From Planctomycetia bacterium (GTDB lineage Bacteria; Planctomycetota; Planctomycetia; Pirellulales; PALSA-1355), in NCBI GenBank assembly GCA_016200205.1, contig JACQFF010000031.1:1-52676 (forward strand): 52,676 bases of DNA, given 5' to 3'. This document shows positions 7,573-16,565 of the stretch, one piece after another. Position numbers and translations under genes: made by a program. The notes beneath the pieces were generated by a model, which did no database searches, was not told the origin of the DNA, and worked only from the letters and a program-made list of their open reading frames with translations. How positions within the stretch are numbered: the stretch's first letter is position 1; every line of letters begins with the position of its first letter.

Positions 7573-9966
7573 ATGAGCGCGACGATTGATCGGCCGGCCG
7601 CTGGCTCGCCGGGAGAGCCCATCTTCGAAACCCGCACGCTGCTCGGGTTGTATGAGCAGATGATGCTCATTCGCCGTTTTGAGTTGACGGCTCAGGACGT
7701 CTATAAAAAGGGCGAGATGCCCGGCTTTATTCACTTGTATCTCGGTGAAGAGGCAACGGCCGTGGGCGTCTGCGCGCACTTGCGACGCGATGATTGGATC
7801 ACCAGCACGCATCGCGGCCACGGCCACGCGTTGGCCAAGGGCGTGCCGCCCGAAGAGGTCCTGGCCGAATTGTACGGCAAGGCCGGCGGTTGTTGCGGCG
7901 GGCGCGGCGGGAGCATGCACCTGTATAAACTTGACGTCGGCTTGTTCGGCACCAATGGATTCGTCGGAGGCGGCTTGCCGGCCACGGTCGGCTTGGGTTT
8001 AAGCGCTCGCACGCGGGCCACCGACCAGGTTGCCGTCGCCTTTTTCGGCGATGGGGCGGTCAACCACGGGGCATTTCACGAATCGTTGAACTTCGCCGGA
8101 GTGCAAAAGCTGCCGGTGGTGTTCGTGTGCGAGAATAATCATTACGCGACCGCCACTCCGCTGACGATGGCCACTCTCAACACGGACGTGGCCACCAAGG
8201 CCGCGGCCTACGGCATTCCTGGAGTGGCCGTGGACGGCAACGACGTGTTGGCGGTGTGGGAAGTGACGCGTCAAGCGGTCCAGCGGGCCCGATCCGGCGG
8301 CGGGCCCACCTTGATCGAGGCCAAAACCTATCGCGTCGTAGGCCATCACGAGGGCGATCCGCTGACTGGCACTTATCGCTCGCAAGAAGAGCTCGACACC
8401 TGGAGGGCACGTTGCCCCATCGCCACCTTCCGCAAGAAATTGCTCGCCGAAGGCCGCGCCACCGCCGAGCAGCTCGACAAAATCGACGGCGAGGTTGAAG
8501 CAAAGATCCTGCATGCGGTCGAGTTTTCGCGCAAATCGCCCGCGCCCGATCCAGCTTGCGCCAACGATCACGTGTGGGCCGAGCCGTTGCATCCGCGCGT
8601 CGCATCCGCGCCGGCCAATGCGGAAACAAAAGTGCAATCCTGGCTCGAGGCGGTGCGCGATGGAATTGCAGAAGAGATGCGCCGCGACCGGCATATCGTC
8701 TACCTGGGCGAGGGCACGGGAGAACGTGGCGGCAGCTTCGCACATACGAAAAACCTGTGGCACGAGTTCGGCGCCGAGCGCATGATCGATACGCCGATTT
8801 GCGAGTTGGGCTTCACTGGGGCGGCGGCCGGTGCAGCGGCCAGCGGTTGTCGGGCCGTGGCCGACGTGATGTTCGCCGACTTCATGTTCGAGGCCGCTTC
8901 GCAAATCATCGAACAAGCGGCCAAGCTCCGCTACATGAGCAACGGCCAAACCAGCGTGCCGATGATCGTGCGGGCTGCCTGGGGGACCATCAAAAACACA
9001 GGCCCGCATCATAGCGGGAGCTACCATCCGATTTGGGCCCATTGCCCGGGCCTGATCGTGGTGATTCCCTCGACTCCCGCCGATGCCAAGGGATTGTTCA
9101 AAACCGCGCTGCGGGCCCACGACCCGGTGATTTTCTTCGAGCCCAAGGCTCTGTTCTCAAGCAAAGGGCCGGTGCCTGTCGGCGAACACTTTGTGCCGTT
9201 CGGCGTCGCCAACATCGTCCGCGCGGGGACCGATTTGACGATCGTCTCCTGCGGCTCGCCCGTTCACCGCTGCTTGGATGCGGCCGAGCAACTCGAACAA
9301 CATGGCATCTCGTGCGAAATCGTCGATCTGCGTACAATCGTGCCGCTCGACGTCGAGACCGTAATCCGCAGCGTGGCCAAGACGGGCCACTTGCTGGTGG
9401 TCGACGAGGCTTTTTCGATGTGCGGCATCGGCGCGGAACTGGCGGCGGTGATGATGGAGCACGCGTTCGAAAAACTCGACGCTCCAGTCGGCCGATTGCA
9501 TACCGACCCGGTGGGGCACCCTTTCAGTCCGGCGCACGAAAACGCCGTGGTGGTCTCGGTCGAGAAGATCATTTCGGCGGCCAAGGCGGTCATGGCCGGC
9601 CGGCCGGAGATTCCGCGACGATTGCGGGCCACTGTGGCAAAGAAGTCCGCGGCCGCTCCGCTGAGACGCTCTGTCGGCGCGCCTCCAGCGAAGTTTCCGC
9701 GGCCGGCCCCGACTGCCGACGCATCGAGCGTGCCGCTGGTGATGCCCAATCAAGACCTGACGATCAACGAGGCCCGGATAATTCAATGGCTCAAGCAGGT
9801 CGGCGATCCGGTGGCCAAAGACGAGCCGGTCGTGGAGGTGGAAACCGACAAAGCGGTGATGACCGTCGACGCGCCGGTTGCTGGCCACTTGGCGGAGATC
9901 CTGGTATCGCCTACAACCGTGGTCCTGCTGGGTCAGCGGCTCGGCACGATTCGGCGTGACGACTAG
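7573..9966 (+). CDS. Fused E1alpha-E1beta-lipoyl 2-oxoacid dehydrogenase
   Basis: One 797-residue chain holds three parts of a 2-oxoacid dehydrogenase system. Residues about 20-340 are E1alpha, with MMLIRRFE, HRGHGHALAKG and the thiamine-diphosphate motif starting GDGAVNHGAFHESLNFAG at 158 and ending in ENNHYAT. Residues about 350-670 are E1beta (YLGEGTGERGGSFAHTKNL, DTPICELGFTGAAAGAA, MSNGQTSVPMIVRAAWG). A linker rich in Ala and Pro leads to a lipoyl domain at about 720-797 with the lipoylation site VETDKAVMTVDAP (Lys760). It would decarboxylate pyruvate, acetoin or a branched-chain 2-oxoacid; motifs alone do not decide which. No E2 acyltransferase or E3 gene is near. E1alpha-E1beta fusions are known, whereas a lipoyl domain on E1 is uncommon. 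It lies 9 bases behind the Nramp-like gene. Confidence 0.93.
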   Translation: MSATIDRPAAGSPGEPIFETRTLLGLYEQMMLIRRFELTAQDVYKKGEMPGFIHLYLGEEATAVGVCAHLRRDDWITSTHRGHGHALAKGVPPEEVLAELYGKAGGCCGGRGGSMHLYKLDVGLFGTNGFVGGGLPATVGLGLSARTRATDQVAVAFFGDGAVNHGAFHESLNFAGVQKLPVVFVCENNHYATATPLTMATLNTDVATKAAAYGIPGVAVDGNDVLAVWEVTRQAVQRARSGGGPTLIEAKTYRVVGHHEGDPLTGTYRSQEELDTWRARCPIATFRKKLLAEGRATAEQLDKIDGEVEAKILHAVEFSRKSPAPDPACANDHVWAEPLHPRVASAPANAETKVQSWLEAVRDGIAEEMRRDRHIVYLGEGTGERGGSFAHTKNLWHEFGAERMIDTPICELGFTGAAAGAAASGCRAVADVMFADFMFEAASQIIEQAAKLRYMSNGQTSVPMIVRAAWGTIKNTGPHHSGSYHPIWAHCPGLIVVIPSTPADAKGLFKTALRAHDPVIFFEPKALFSSKGPVPVGEHFVPFGVANIVRAGTDLTIVSCGSPVHRCLDAAEQLEQHGISCEIVDLRTIVPLDVETVIRSVAKTGHLLVVDEAFSMCGIGAELAAVMMEHAFEKLDAPVGRLHTDPVGHPFSPAHENAVVVSVEKIISAAKAVMAGRPEIPRRLRATVAKKSAAAPLRRSVGAPPAKFPRPAPTADASSVPLVMPNQDLTINEARIIQWLKQVGDPVAKDEPVVEVETDKAVMTVDAPVAGHLAEILVSPTTVVLLGQRLGTIRRDD

Positions 9967-10010
9967 CGATTCCAACGCGTTGCTGCCAGGCCTATATTTC
10001 CGGGCTACCC

Positions 10011-11987
10011 ATGATGGCAAATACGCTCCGTGCCGCCGTTGAGAAAGCACTCTGCCCAGGGTGGTTTTTTGTCGCCAGGCCACTGCGGGTGCGGGTGGAA
10101 CACGTTGCGGCGCAGCGCGTGCCCTGGGAAATCTTTCGTGGGCATCTGCTCGACCCGGCGCACGCCCGAGAGTCGGCCGAGTTCGAGGCGTGGAACCTCT
10201 TTATCGATGACGATCAAGAACCGGGTGTCGCGCCGCTCGTTTCGATCAAATGGCAGCGGGCTTGGCAACGGCTGTTTATCGTCCGCCAGATCTTGACTCA
10301 CGGCTTCGAAGCGTACGAAGACTCGCCGGGCGTGATCCTGACTCGGGAGGTGCAAAAATGGGTCGCCGAGTTGGCCGGAACGATTGATCTCGAACTGCTC
10401 GACGCTGATGCCTTACCGGCCGAGTTGGCGACCTATATCTTTCTTGCCGTAATCGGCAGCAGCCGTTTGCCGATTACGTCGCTCGAATCGCCGCTGCCGG
10501 CCTTTTCGCTGGGCCGGCTTGCCTACCTGCCGGAGCGATCCGATTCTCGCCAGGAGGAATCCGATCCAATCGCATTTTTGCAGTCCGCTTTGGCCGAGGA
10601 TCACAAGATCATCGAACAGGCCAAGGCGCTCGAGATCGCGCTGCGGGCCATCGACGTCCACGAGGCGCCGAGCCTGATGTGCGTTTGGGAGCATTCTTTT
10701 CGGAATCACCGGGAAACTCCAGACCGAATTGTGGGATTGTTCCGAGCGGTTTTCAACACCGTGGCGCTCTCGCCGTATACCGGGTTCGCCGGTACGTTGC
10801 TTGCGACACTCCGCGAGCTGGCCTCGCCCGAGCGGCTCGGACCGGCGCCGGTCGTCGATCTTGTCAGCTACATGCTGCGCCACTTGTGCCGGCATTTGAC
10901 GGCGTTCGATTTGACGCTGTTTCACAGTTTTGGCGCGAACTATCCCGACGCGCTGTTTTTGGACGCGCTATTGAAGGCGTACCTGCAACTCATCGATGCA
11001 CACGCCGAATTATTCATCGCTCACCGGGAGGATCCCGCGGCGCTGGCCCTAGACAAGCGACGGCGGCGGCGCGCTTTGCGCCAGGCGTGCCTGGTTCGAA
11101 AACAGTACGAAGGACATCGAGTCCCCGATGCGCCGACGTCGATGGGCGAGAACCTGCGGGTTTTGCCCCCGCCATTTGCACGAGTTCCCGAAGAACAAAT
11201 TCTCCAACTGGCCAAACGCCGACGGGTACTCTTCGAGGGCGATCCCTTGGAAGGATTCTTGACAGGCGAGTCGGTGAGGCGCGTGCATCAAGAGAGTCTG
11301 GAGGATTTGGTGAATACAATTGAACTCAGCGAATTGGGGATGGCCCATTTCCTCGACCGGCCAATGGGGATTTTCAAAGAGCCGGGCGAGGTCGATCGTA
11401 CGCCCCTTTTGTCGTACGAAGCGTTTAGTCGCTCGGTGCTGAAAAGACGCCTCGCCCAGTTGAAATCCGTCGGCTGGCTTTCCCAGGAACTGCGGGAAAG
11501 ATATACGGTCCGGCTCGATGCCATGCCTGCAACAGGCGTACCGGTCGCTTCGCTTGCGCCGCTCGAACGACCGGGCGTCGCCTCGTTGGCCGATGCTCAA
11601 AAAGTGGCGGCGGACTTCGTCTTGCTGCGCGCCACAAGCCAATCGCGGCGTGAGTTCATGGTGCCCTATGATGTGAGCGCCCTCGAACATGCGTCGCTTG
11701 AAAGCGCGACTGCGCTACGGTCTGCCAATTTGATCGCGGTCGTACAGCATCCGCGGCCTGATGGATCGGTCAGTCAGCCGACGCTGCGGGGCTACGACGG
11801 CCAAGGACGTCCGTGCATCGAATTGGGGTTCCCCCTGGGACCGGATAAAATGCCGCGCTATCGCGAGCGGAGCGGTGTCGAACTGGTGGCCGGCTGGCAG
11901 ATCTTGCGCGTTTGGAGCACGGCCGCGGACGGACTGCCAAAAGAATTTGATTTACGCGATAAAGCAGTCTGGCTTAAACTGCGCTAA
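10011..11987 (+). CDS. Unrecognised 658-residue protein
   Basis: I do not recognise this protein. It has no signal peptide or membrane helix, so it is probably cytoplasmic. Most of the chain looks helical, with an Arg/Lys cluster near residues 350-360 (LDKRRRRRALRQ) and a C-terminal part richer in strands. The middle section (residues about 200-340) has regularly spaced leucines like an alpha-solenoid, but no repeat unit stands out. Codon use and the absence of long competing frames on the same strand support a real gene. The ATG at 10011 is followed by a second ATG, and no clear ribosome site is present. It begins 45 bases after the dehydrogenase stop and ends 45 bases before the sulfatase ATG, so it probably belongs to the same transcript. 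Confidence 0.75.
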   Translation: MMANTLRAAVEKALCPGWFFVARPLRVRVEHVAAQRVPWEIFRGHLLDPAHARESAEFEAWNLFIDDDQEPGVAPLVSIKWQRAWQRLFIVRQILTHGFEAYEDSPGVILTREVQKWVAELAGTIDLELLDADALPAELATYIFLAVIGSSRLPITSLESPLPAFSLGRLAYLPERSDSRQEESDPIAFLQSALAEDHKIIEQAKALEIALRAIDVHEAPSLMCVWEHSFRNHRETPDRIVGLFRAVFNTVALSPYTGFAGTLLATLRELASPERLGPAPVVDLVSYMLRHLCRHLTAFDLTLFHSFGANYPDALFLDALLKAYLQLIDAHAELFIAHREDPAALALDKRRRRRALRQACLVRKQYEGHRVPDAPTSMGENLRVLPPPFARVPEEQILQLAKRRRVLFEGDPLEGFLTGESVRRVHQESLEDLVNTIELSELGMAHFLDRPMGIFKEPGEVDRTPLLSYEAFSRSVLKRRLAQLKSVGWLSQELRERYTVRLDAMPATGVPVASLAPLERPGVASLADAQKVAADFVLLRATSQSRREFMVPYDVSALEHASLESATALRSANLIAVVQHPRPDGSVSQPTLRGYDGQGRPCIELGFPLGPDKMPRYRERSGVELVAGWQILRVWSTAADGLPKEFDLRDKAVWLKLR

Positions 11988-12032
11988 TGGTTGCTGATTC
12001 CGCGGCGAATCAGGCAATGTTGGGGAGGATTC

Positions 12033-13439
12033 ATGATCAACAAGCATAGTGCGCTGGCGGCTGCTCTCGTTCTTCTCTCGGGTGTTTATCAGGCGATCGC
12101 GGCGCCCAAGAACGTCGTGCTCGTGGTGGCCGATGATTTGGGCCCGGACTTGGGTTGTTATGGCAACCGGGTAATCAAAACGTCAAACCTCGACCAGCTT
12201 GCGGCCGAGGGTACGCGATTTACCCACGCATTTTGCACTACCGCTAGTTGCAGCCCCAGCCGGTCGGTGATCCTCAGCGGCCTGTACAACCACGCCACCG
12301 GCCAGTATGGCCTCGAGCACAGTGTGCACCACTTCCGGACGTTTGACGAAGTGAAGACGCTAAGTGCGCGGCTTGCCGATGCCCACTACCGCACGGCCCG
12401 AGCGGGTAAGTTTCACGTCGGGCCCAATGAAGTCTATCCGTTCGATCGCGTGGTGCCGGGCAATGCGCGGAATGCCGTCGAGATGGCCGACCATTGCCGA
12501 GATGTCATCGCCGCCGCCGATGAACGGCCGTTCTTCTTGTATTTCTGCACCAGCGATCCACACCGCGGCGGCCGCTACGGGCCGCCGCCCAACAAACCCA
12601 ACCTGTTTGGCAACGAAGGACAGTATTCCGGCGTGACCGACCAGCGCTATGATCCCAAAGACGTGATTGTGCCTTCGTTTCTGCCCGATACGCCAATCTG
12701 CCGGGCCGAACTGGCCCAATACTACCAGTCGGCTTCGCGTGTCGATCAGGGGGTCGGCCGACTGATTCAGGTTCTCAAAGAGTCCGGCCATTGGAATGAC
12801 ACCCTCGTGATCTTCATTTCGGACAACGGCATTCCGTTTCCCGGCGCGAAGACGACCGTCTACGATCCCGGACTCCGGCTGCCGTGCCTGGTGCGCAATC
12901 CATACCTGAGCCAGCGCGGCGTCCAGTCGGAGGCGATGGTTTCGTGGGTCGACATTGCTCCCACGATATTGGATTTTGCGGGCGTTCTGGCCCAGCAGAC
13001 AGGTTTACAAGGGCGATCGTTCCTTGGCGCGATCGAGCAAAGGCGTCCCGCCGGTTGGGACGAGATCTATGGCTCGCACACGTTCCACGAAGTCACGATG
13101 TATTATCCGATGCGGGCGGTGCGCACCCGGCAGTATAAGTTGATCTGGAACATTGCTCATCCGCTACCATTTCCGTTTGCGTCCGATTTGTGGCGCTCGC
13201 CAACCTGGCAAGACGTTTTCGCCAAAGGCCCGCAAGCGATCTACGGTAAGCGAACCGTCGCGGCGTACATCAATCGCCCGCGATTCGAACTATATGATCT
13301 CGAGCAAGATCCGGACGAACTGCAGAACCTGGCATCCGACCCACGACATGCGGCAACCGTGGCTCAATTGAAGGCCAAAATCAAGGCCTTTCAGCAGCGC
13401 ACGAAAGATCCGTGGATGCACAAGTGGGAATATGAATAA
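12033..13439 (+). CDS. Sulfatase, N-sulfoglucosamine sulfohydrolase-like
   Basis: A 468-residue exported type I sulfatase. A signal peptide (LAAALVLLSGVYQAIAA) is followed by the metal-binding VVADDLGPDLGCYGN. The active-site signature is CSPSRSVILSGLYNHATG, with Cys73 the residue converted to formylglycine by FGE. DNGIPFPGAKT carries the further metal and active-site residues. The NHATGQYGL segment and the C-terminal ELYDLEQDPDELQNLA fit the heparan N-sulfatase-like subgroup (S1_8), so it probably acts on sulfated polysaccharides in the periplasm. The ATG at 12033 is preferred over upstream frame starts because GGGGAGGA precedes it and the signal peptide begins there. No FGE or second sulfatase lies in the window. 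The cysteine form needs an aerobic FGE elsewhere. Confidence 0.93.
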   Translation: MINKHSALAAALVLLSGVYQAIAAPKNVVLVVADDLGPDLGCYGNRVIKTSNLDQLAAEGTRFTHAFCTTASCSPSRSVILSGLYNHATGQYGLEHSVHHFRTFDEVKTLSARLADAHYRTARAGKFHVGPNEVYPFDRVVPGNARNAVEMADHCRDVIAAADERPFFLYFCTSDPHRGGRYGPPPNKPNLFGNEGQYSGVTDQRYDPKDVIVPSFLPDTPICRAELAQYYQSASRVDQGVGRLIQVLKESGHWNDTLVIFISDNGIPFPGAKTTVYDPGLRLPCLVRNPYLSQRGVQSEAMVSWVDIAPTILDFAGVLAQQTGLQGRSFLGAIEQRRPAGWDEIYGSHTFHEVTMYYPMRAVRTRQYKLIWNIAHPLPFPFASDLWRSPTWQDVFAKGPQAIYGKRTVAAYINRPRFELYDLEQDPDELQNLASDPRHAATVAQLKAKIKAFQQRTKDPWMHKWEYE

Positions 13440-13557
13440 TATCGGGCGGGAGACGGGGAACGACGCGGTTCATCGCGTGCTTCGACTTTTGTGTCAAAGT
13501 GGCAATTCATGAAACGAGACGAACGCCGCCTTTTTTTCAGAAACGCGGCCGGCAGGG

Positions 13558-14826
13558 CTAACGTTCGGCCGGCCGCACCAGCACATGCGGCGGCAGGCCC
13601 GTTGTCTCGGTGACGCGGGCCGCCGCTTGGGCGAGTTCATTGAGCGTATCGAGCAGGGCCCGCTGTGCCTGGATCAATCCGGTGCGAGCGGCGTAGACGC
13701 GGAGCAAGTCTGTCTGGCCGGCTTGAAATTGGCTTTCGACGCGCCGCACGTCTTCGGTCAATTCGCGGGACAACTCGACATGCGATCGATCGATCAAACG
13801 GCGGGCCCACTCGTAGCGCTCGATGGCCGCCTCGGCCTCGAGTTGTGCCCGGTTTTCCAATTGTTCCAAAGCAATTTCGCGCTGCCTCACTTCGGTCATC
13901 CGTTGGCGGAGCAGCGGCATCCCATTGTTAATCACAGGAATGTCGACTTGCGTGCGAAACCCCCAAAAAGTGCTGGCAAAGTCATCGCGCGCGTAGTACG
14001 GCCCGATTTGCAGATTGGGGACGCGTGCCGCTCGCGCCAAATTGGCATTTGCTCGGCTGAAAGCGACATCGGCCCGGGCTGCCATCACGTCCGGCCGCCC
14101 CGAGACCAGGTCAATCACTTCGTTGGCCGGCGGTTTCGTAGCTTGGCCGATGGTGGTCGCGACCGGCTGCCACTCGAAGCGCGTCAGGTCGCCGCGCGGT
14201 TCGAACCGCTCCGACGAGATCAAGCCCAGTTGGGTTCGCAGATCCAGCACCGCCGTGTTATAGGTGGCGATCGTCAGGTTTGCTTGTTGCCGCGCGGCAT
14301 GAGCTTGCAAGCGGGCCAAGGCCACGTCGCTGGCCAGTGCTTGTCCCGCCGAGAAACGCCGCTCGAGTACCCCGATCAGCTCCTCGTTCAGATTAGCCAA
14401 GGAAAACGCCAGGTCACGCACGCCGCGTTGATAGAGGGCCGTGAAAAACATCCGCTCTGTTAGCGCAACGTTGATCAACTCCGCCTGGTGGATGTTCCAT
14501 TGCGTGCGGGTCAGGTCGGCGGCGCCGGCCGCATCGCGATAGCGAGACTGGTGGGCTAATTCCAGCGTTTGCATCAATAACACATAATGGGCCACTGGCG
14601 TTGTGGCGCCATTTCTCTCTCGGCTGAGCCCCCCAAGTTTGAGCTTCGAACCGTGACTTGCGGATTTAGGCCCTCGGTTGGCGATGGCAAATCGGCCGGG
14701 GCGATGAACGACGCGGCTCGGACCCGATCGGATACGACACCGCATTGGGAAGACATTTGCGACGGCGCTCGCGTAGCGGAAATCGGCCCGCAGGGTGGCA
14801 GCCGTCTCACCCCGGCATCGGCGCAA
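13558..14826 (-). CDS. TolC-family outer-membrane efflux protein, 5' end frame-disrupted
   Basis: Outer-membrane channel of the tripartite efflux system encoded divergently with the adaptor and pump at 15234-19674. From about residue 85 onward the chain is a normal TolC-family helical barrel: WNIHQAELINVALTERMFF, LIGVLERRFSAGQALASDVA, a second repeat from RPDVMAARADVAFSRANANL, and a Gln/Glu-rich end. The first 80 residues do not look like TolC and lack a signal peptide. A neighbouring reverse frame instead contains a signal-like KHICLILMALAEAWADA (about 14860-14910) and a TolC-like LNPQVTVRSSNLGGSAER ending at the dinucleotide run 14614-14621. Removing one GA there joins SAER to NGATTPVAHYVLLMQTLELA. 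I infer at least one frameshift; further breaks upstream are possible, so this may be a pseudogene or an assembly error. Confidence 0.75.
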   Translation of the reverse strand: MRRCRGETAATLRADFRYASAVANVFPMRCRIRSGPSRVVHRPGRFAIANRGPKSASHGSKLKLGGLSRERNGATTPVAHYVLLMQTLELAHQSRYRDAAGAADLTRTQWNIHQAELINVALTERMFFTALYQRGVRDLAFSLANLNEELIGVLERRFSAGQALASDVALARLQAHAARQQANLTIATYNTAVLDLRTQLGLISSERFEPRGDLTRFEWQPVATTIGQATKPPANEVIDLVSGRPDVMAARADVAFSRANANLARAARVPNLQIGPYYARDDFASTFWGFRTQVDIPVINNGMPLLRQRMTEVRQREIALEQLENRAQLEAEAAIERYEWARRLIDRSHVELSRELTEDVRRVESQFQAGQTDLLRVYAARTGLIQAQRALLDTLNELAQAAARVTETTGLPPHVLVRPAER

Positions 14827-15233
14827 GCGATCTCGGCGGCTGCGCCATGCGGTGCGTCAGCCCAGGCTTCCGCCAGGGCCATGAGGATCAAGCAAATGTG
14901 TTTCAAAGGACTGGTTTCTTTCGCGCGGCCGCGGATGGGAGTAAACGCGCGGCGAACTTTTGTATTGCGGCGAAAGCTCTCCGTCGGCCTGACTCGCGAC
15001 GGCGCAATCGAGGGGAATAAATCGAGCGGGCTGCGGCGGTGGTTCGGTTGGAGCGGTAAGTCGTTGTGTATCAAATGTATCGGCCATGATGGGTCGACAA
15101 GTTCTAAGGTTCTGAGGAAATCCGCCGGACAGTAGCTAAACACTCACCATTTCTAAAGTTATGATAGAACCATGCCGAGTATCACGGCGGCAAGCGGCAA
15201 AGAATAAAACGCCATGCGACGAGGTTTCAGCGC
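14827..15233. other. Intergenic region between divergent efflux genes, holding the displaced tolC 5' end
   Basis: On the minus strand 14745-14910 contains the signal-peptide-like stretch and early TolC-like residues that belong in front of the gene at 13558-14826 but are out of frame with it. The remainder, about 15000-15233, must hold the divergent promoters. TATGAT at 15160-15165 resembles a -10 box on the plus strand, but I see no convincing -35 partner. The plus-strand open frame through this region has no protein-like features and is not called. Confidence 0.4.
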
Positions 15234-16565
15234 GTGAGAATCTGGAAAGCTGCGGTAGTTGCGCTGGTCCTTGCGGAAATTGCCGGCTGCGCGAAATCGG
15301 TGGCCAAACATCCGCAAGATGCGGCGGAGGACGAGCATGATGCGCCTGCCATCGCGGTGAGGGTTGCGCGCGCCGAGCACCGCACGCTGGAACAAGCAGT
15401 CAAAGCTTTGGCCCAATGCGAAGCCCCGGTCGGCAAGCTGGCGACATTGACGCCGGCCTTGGAGGGGCACGTGCACGCGATCCTGGTAACTCAGGGGGCC
15501 GCGGTCAAGGCGGGCCAGCCGATCGTTGAATTGGATCAAACCATGCCAGCGGCGGATGTCGGCGAAAAGATGGCGATTCGTGACGCCGCCAATGCTACGC
15601 TCGAGTTGTTGCAATCGCTTCCACGACCCGCAGAACAGCGAATCAGCAAGCTGGCTATCGGTCAAGCCGCGGTCGCCCTCGAACGGGCCCAATCCCAACT
15701 GGATCATCTCAAGCCGCTGGCCGAGCGGAACGAAGTCTCCGAGCAGCAGCTCTTCGACGCCGAGAAGACTGTCGAACAAGCACGATTGCAGAAGGAATTG
15801 GCTGAGTCGCAGTCCGCACTCTCGATGTTAGGTCCCAGGGTCGAAGCCGTCGCGGAAGCGAAGGCCCGGATTTCGATTGCCGATGAGGCGCTCAAGGCTT
15901 CGCGGGCCCGACTGGAACTGCATACGATTCGCACGCCGATCGACGGGATTCTTGAAGACTTGACATGCCATCCGGGCCAGACGATTGCAGCCGGAACGCC
16001 CGTGGGCCAGGTCGTCGACTCGCGGCAGCTTTACGCGTTGGCATGGCTACCGCCCCGAGCGGCCCAGTTGGTGCGGGTCGGACAGAAGGCGAAAGTGCTC
16101 AGTAGCGCTGTTAGCCCATCCGTCAAAACGTCAAATGACAGCGAACTCTCACCGCACGGCGATCGGTTCGTGCCTGCCGAGGTGGTCTTCGTGGGCCAGG
16201 TGGCCGATGCCCAGACGGGAAACCTCCCGGTGCGCTGTCTCATCGATAACGCTAATGCCCGTCTGGCAATCGGGCAGACGGTCAGCATTGCCATCACCAT
16301 GAAGGAAGAGTTGGACGTATTGAGCGTTCCCGTGGCGGCCATTTTCGATTTGGGCGAGGGACCCCTTCTCAACGTGATTCGCGATGGAAAGACGGTCGTC
16401 CTGCATCCACGGCTCGGAACCTCGCACGAGGGCTGGGTGGCGGTTTCCGACACCGATTTGAAGCCGGGCGAAGAGGTTATTATCGAAGGAGGCTACAACC
16501 TCAAGGAAGAAACGCCAGTGAAGATAGAAGACGTCCGGCGGGATGAAGAGCATGAGAATCGGTGA
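15234..16565 (+). CDS. RND efflux periplasmic adaptor (membrane fusion protein), lipoprotein
   Basis: A 443-residue membrane-fusion protein linking the inner-membrane RND pump to the TolC channel. The N-terminus is a lipoprotein signal ending IAGC (Cys19). The order is a lipoyl-like half motif (LEGHVHAILVTQGAAVKAGQ, about 77-96), a long coiled-coil hairpin (about 120-215, rich in Leu, Ala, Glu), the second lipoyl half and a beta-barrel (IRTPIDGILEDLTCHPGQTI, about 230-250), and a membrane-proximal domain at the C-terminus. The start is GTG at 15234 with GACGAGG upstream; an ATG at 15213 in another frame terminates after a few codons. The 3' end overlaps the pump gene by 23 bases, which indicates translational coupling. 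Confidence 0.92.
   Translation: MRIWKAAVVALVLAEIAGCAKSVAKHPQDAAEDEHDAPAIAVRVARAEHRTLEQAVKALAQCEAPVGKLATLTPALEGHVHAILVTQGAAVKAGQPIVELDQTMPAADVGEKMAIRDAANATLELLQSLPRPAEQRISKLAIGQAAVALERAQSQLDHLKPLAERNEVSEQQLFDAEKTVEQARLQKELAESQSALSMLGPRVEAVAEAKARISIADEALKASRARLELHTIRTPIDGILEDLTCHPGQTIAAGTPVGQVVDSRQLYALAWLPPRAAQLVRVGQKAKVLSSAVSPSVKTSNDSELSPHGDRFVPAEVVFVGQVADAQTGNLPVRCLIDNANARLAIGQTVSIAITMKEELDVLSVPVAAIFDLGEGPLLNVIRDGKTVVLHPRLGTSHEGWVAVSDTDLKPGEEVIIEGGYNLKEETPVKIEDVRRDEEHENR

Noticed and set aside
7999-9120. A 373-codon minus-strand open frame opposite the fused dehydrogenase
   Set aside because: The sense strand holds complete thiamine-diphosphate and E1beta motifs; the antisense frame has none.
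14587-15135. A plus-strand gene of 182 codons upstream of the adaptor
   Set aside because: No ribosome site or motif; it lies antisense to the displaced 5' end of the tolC gene.
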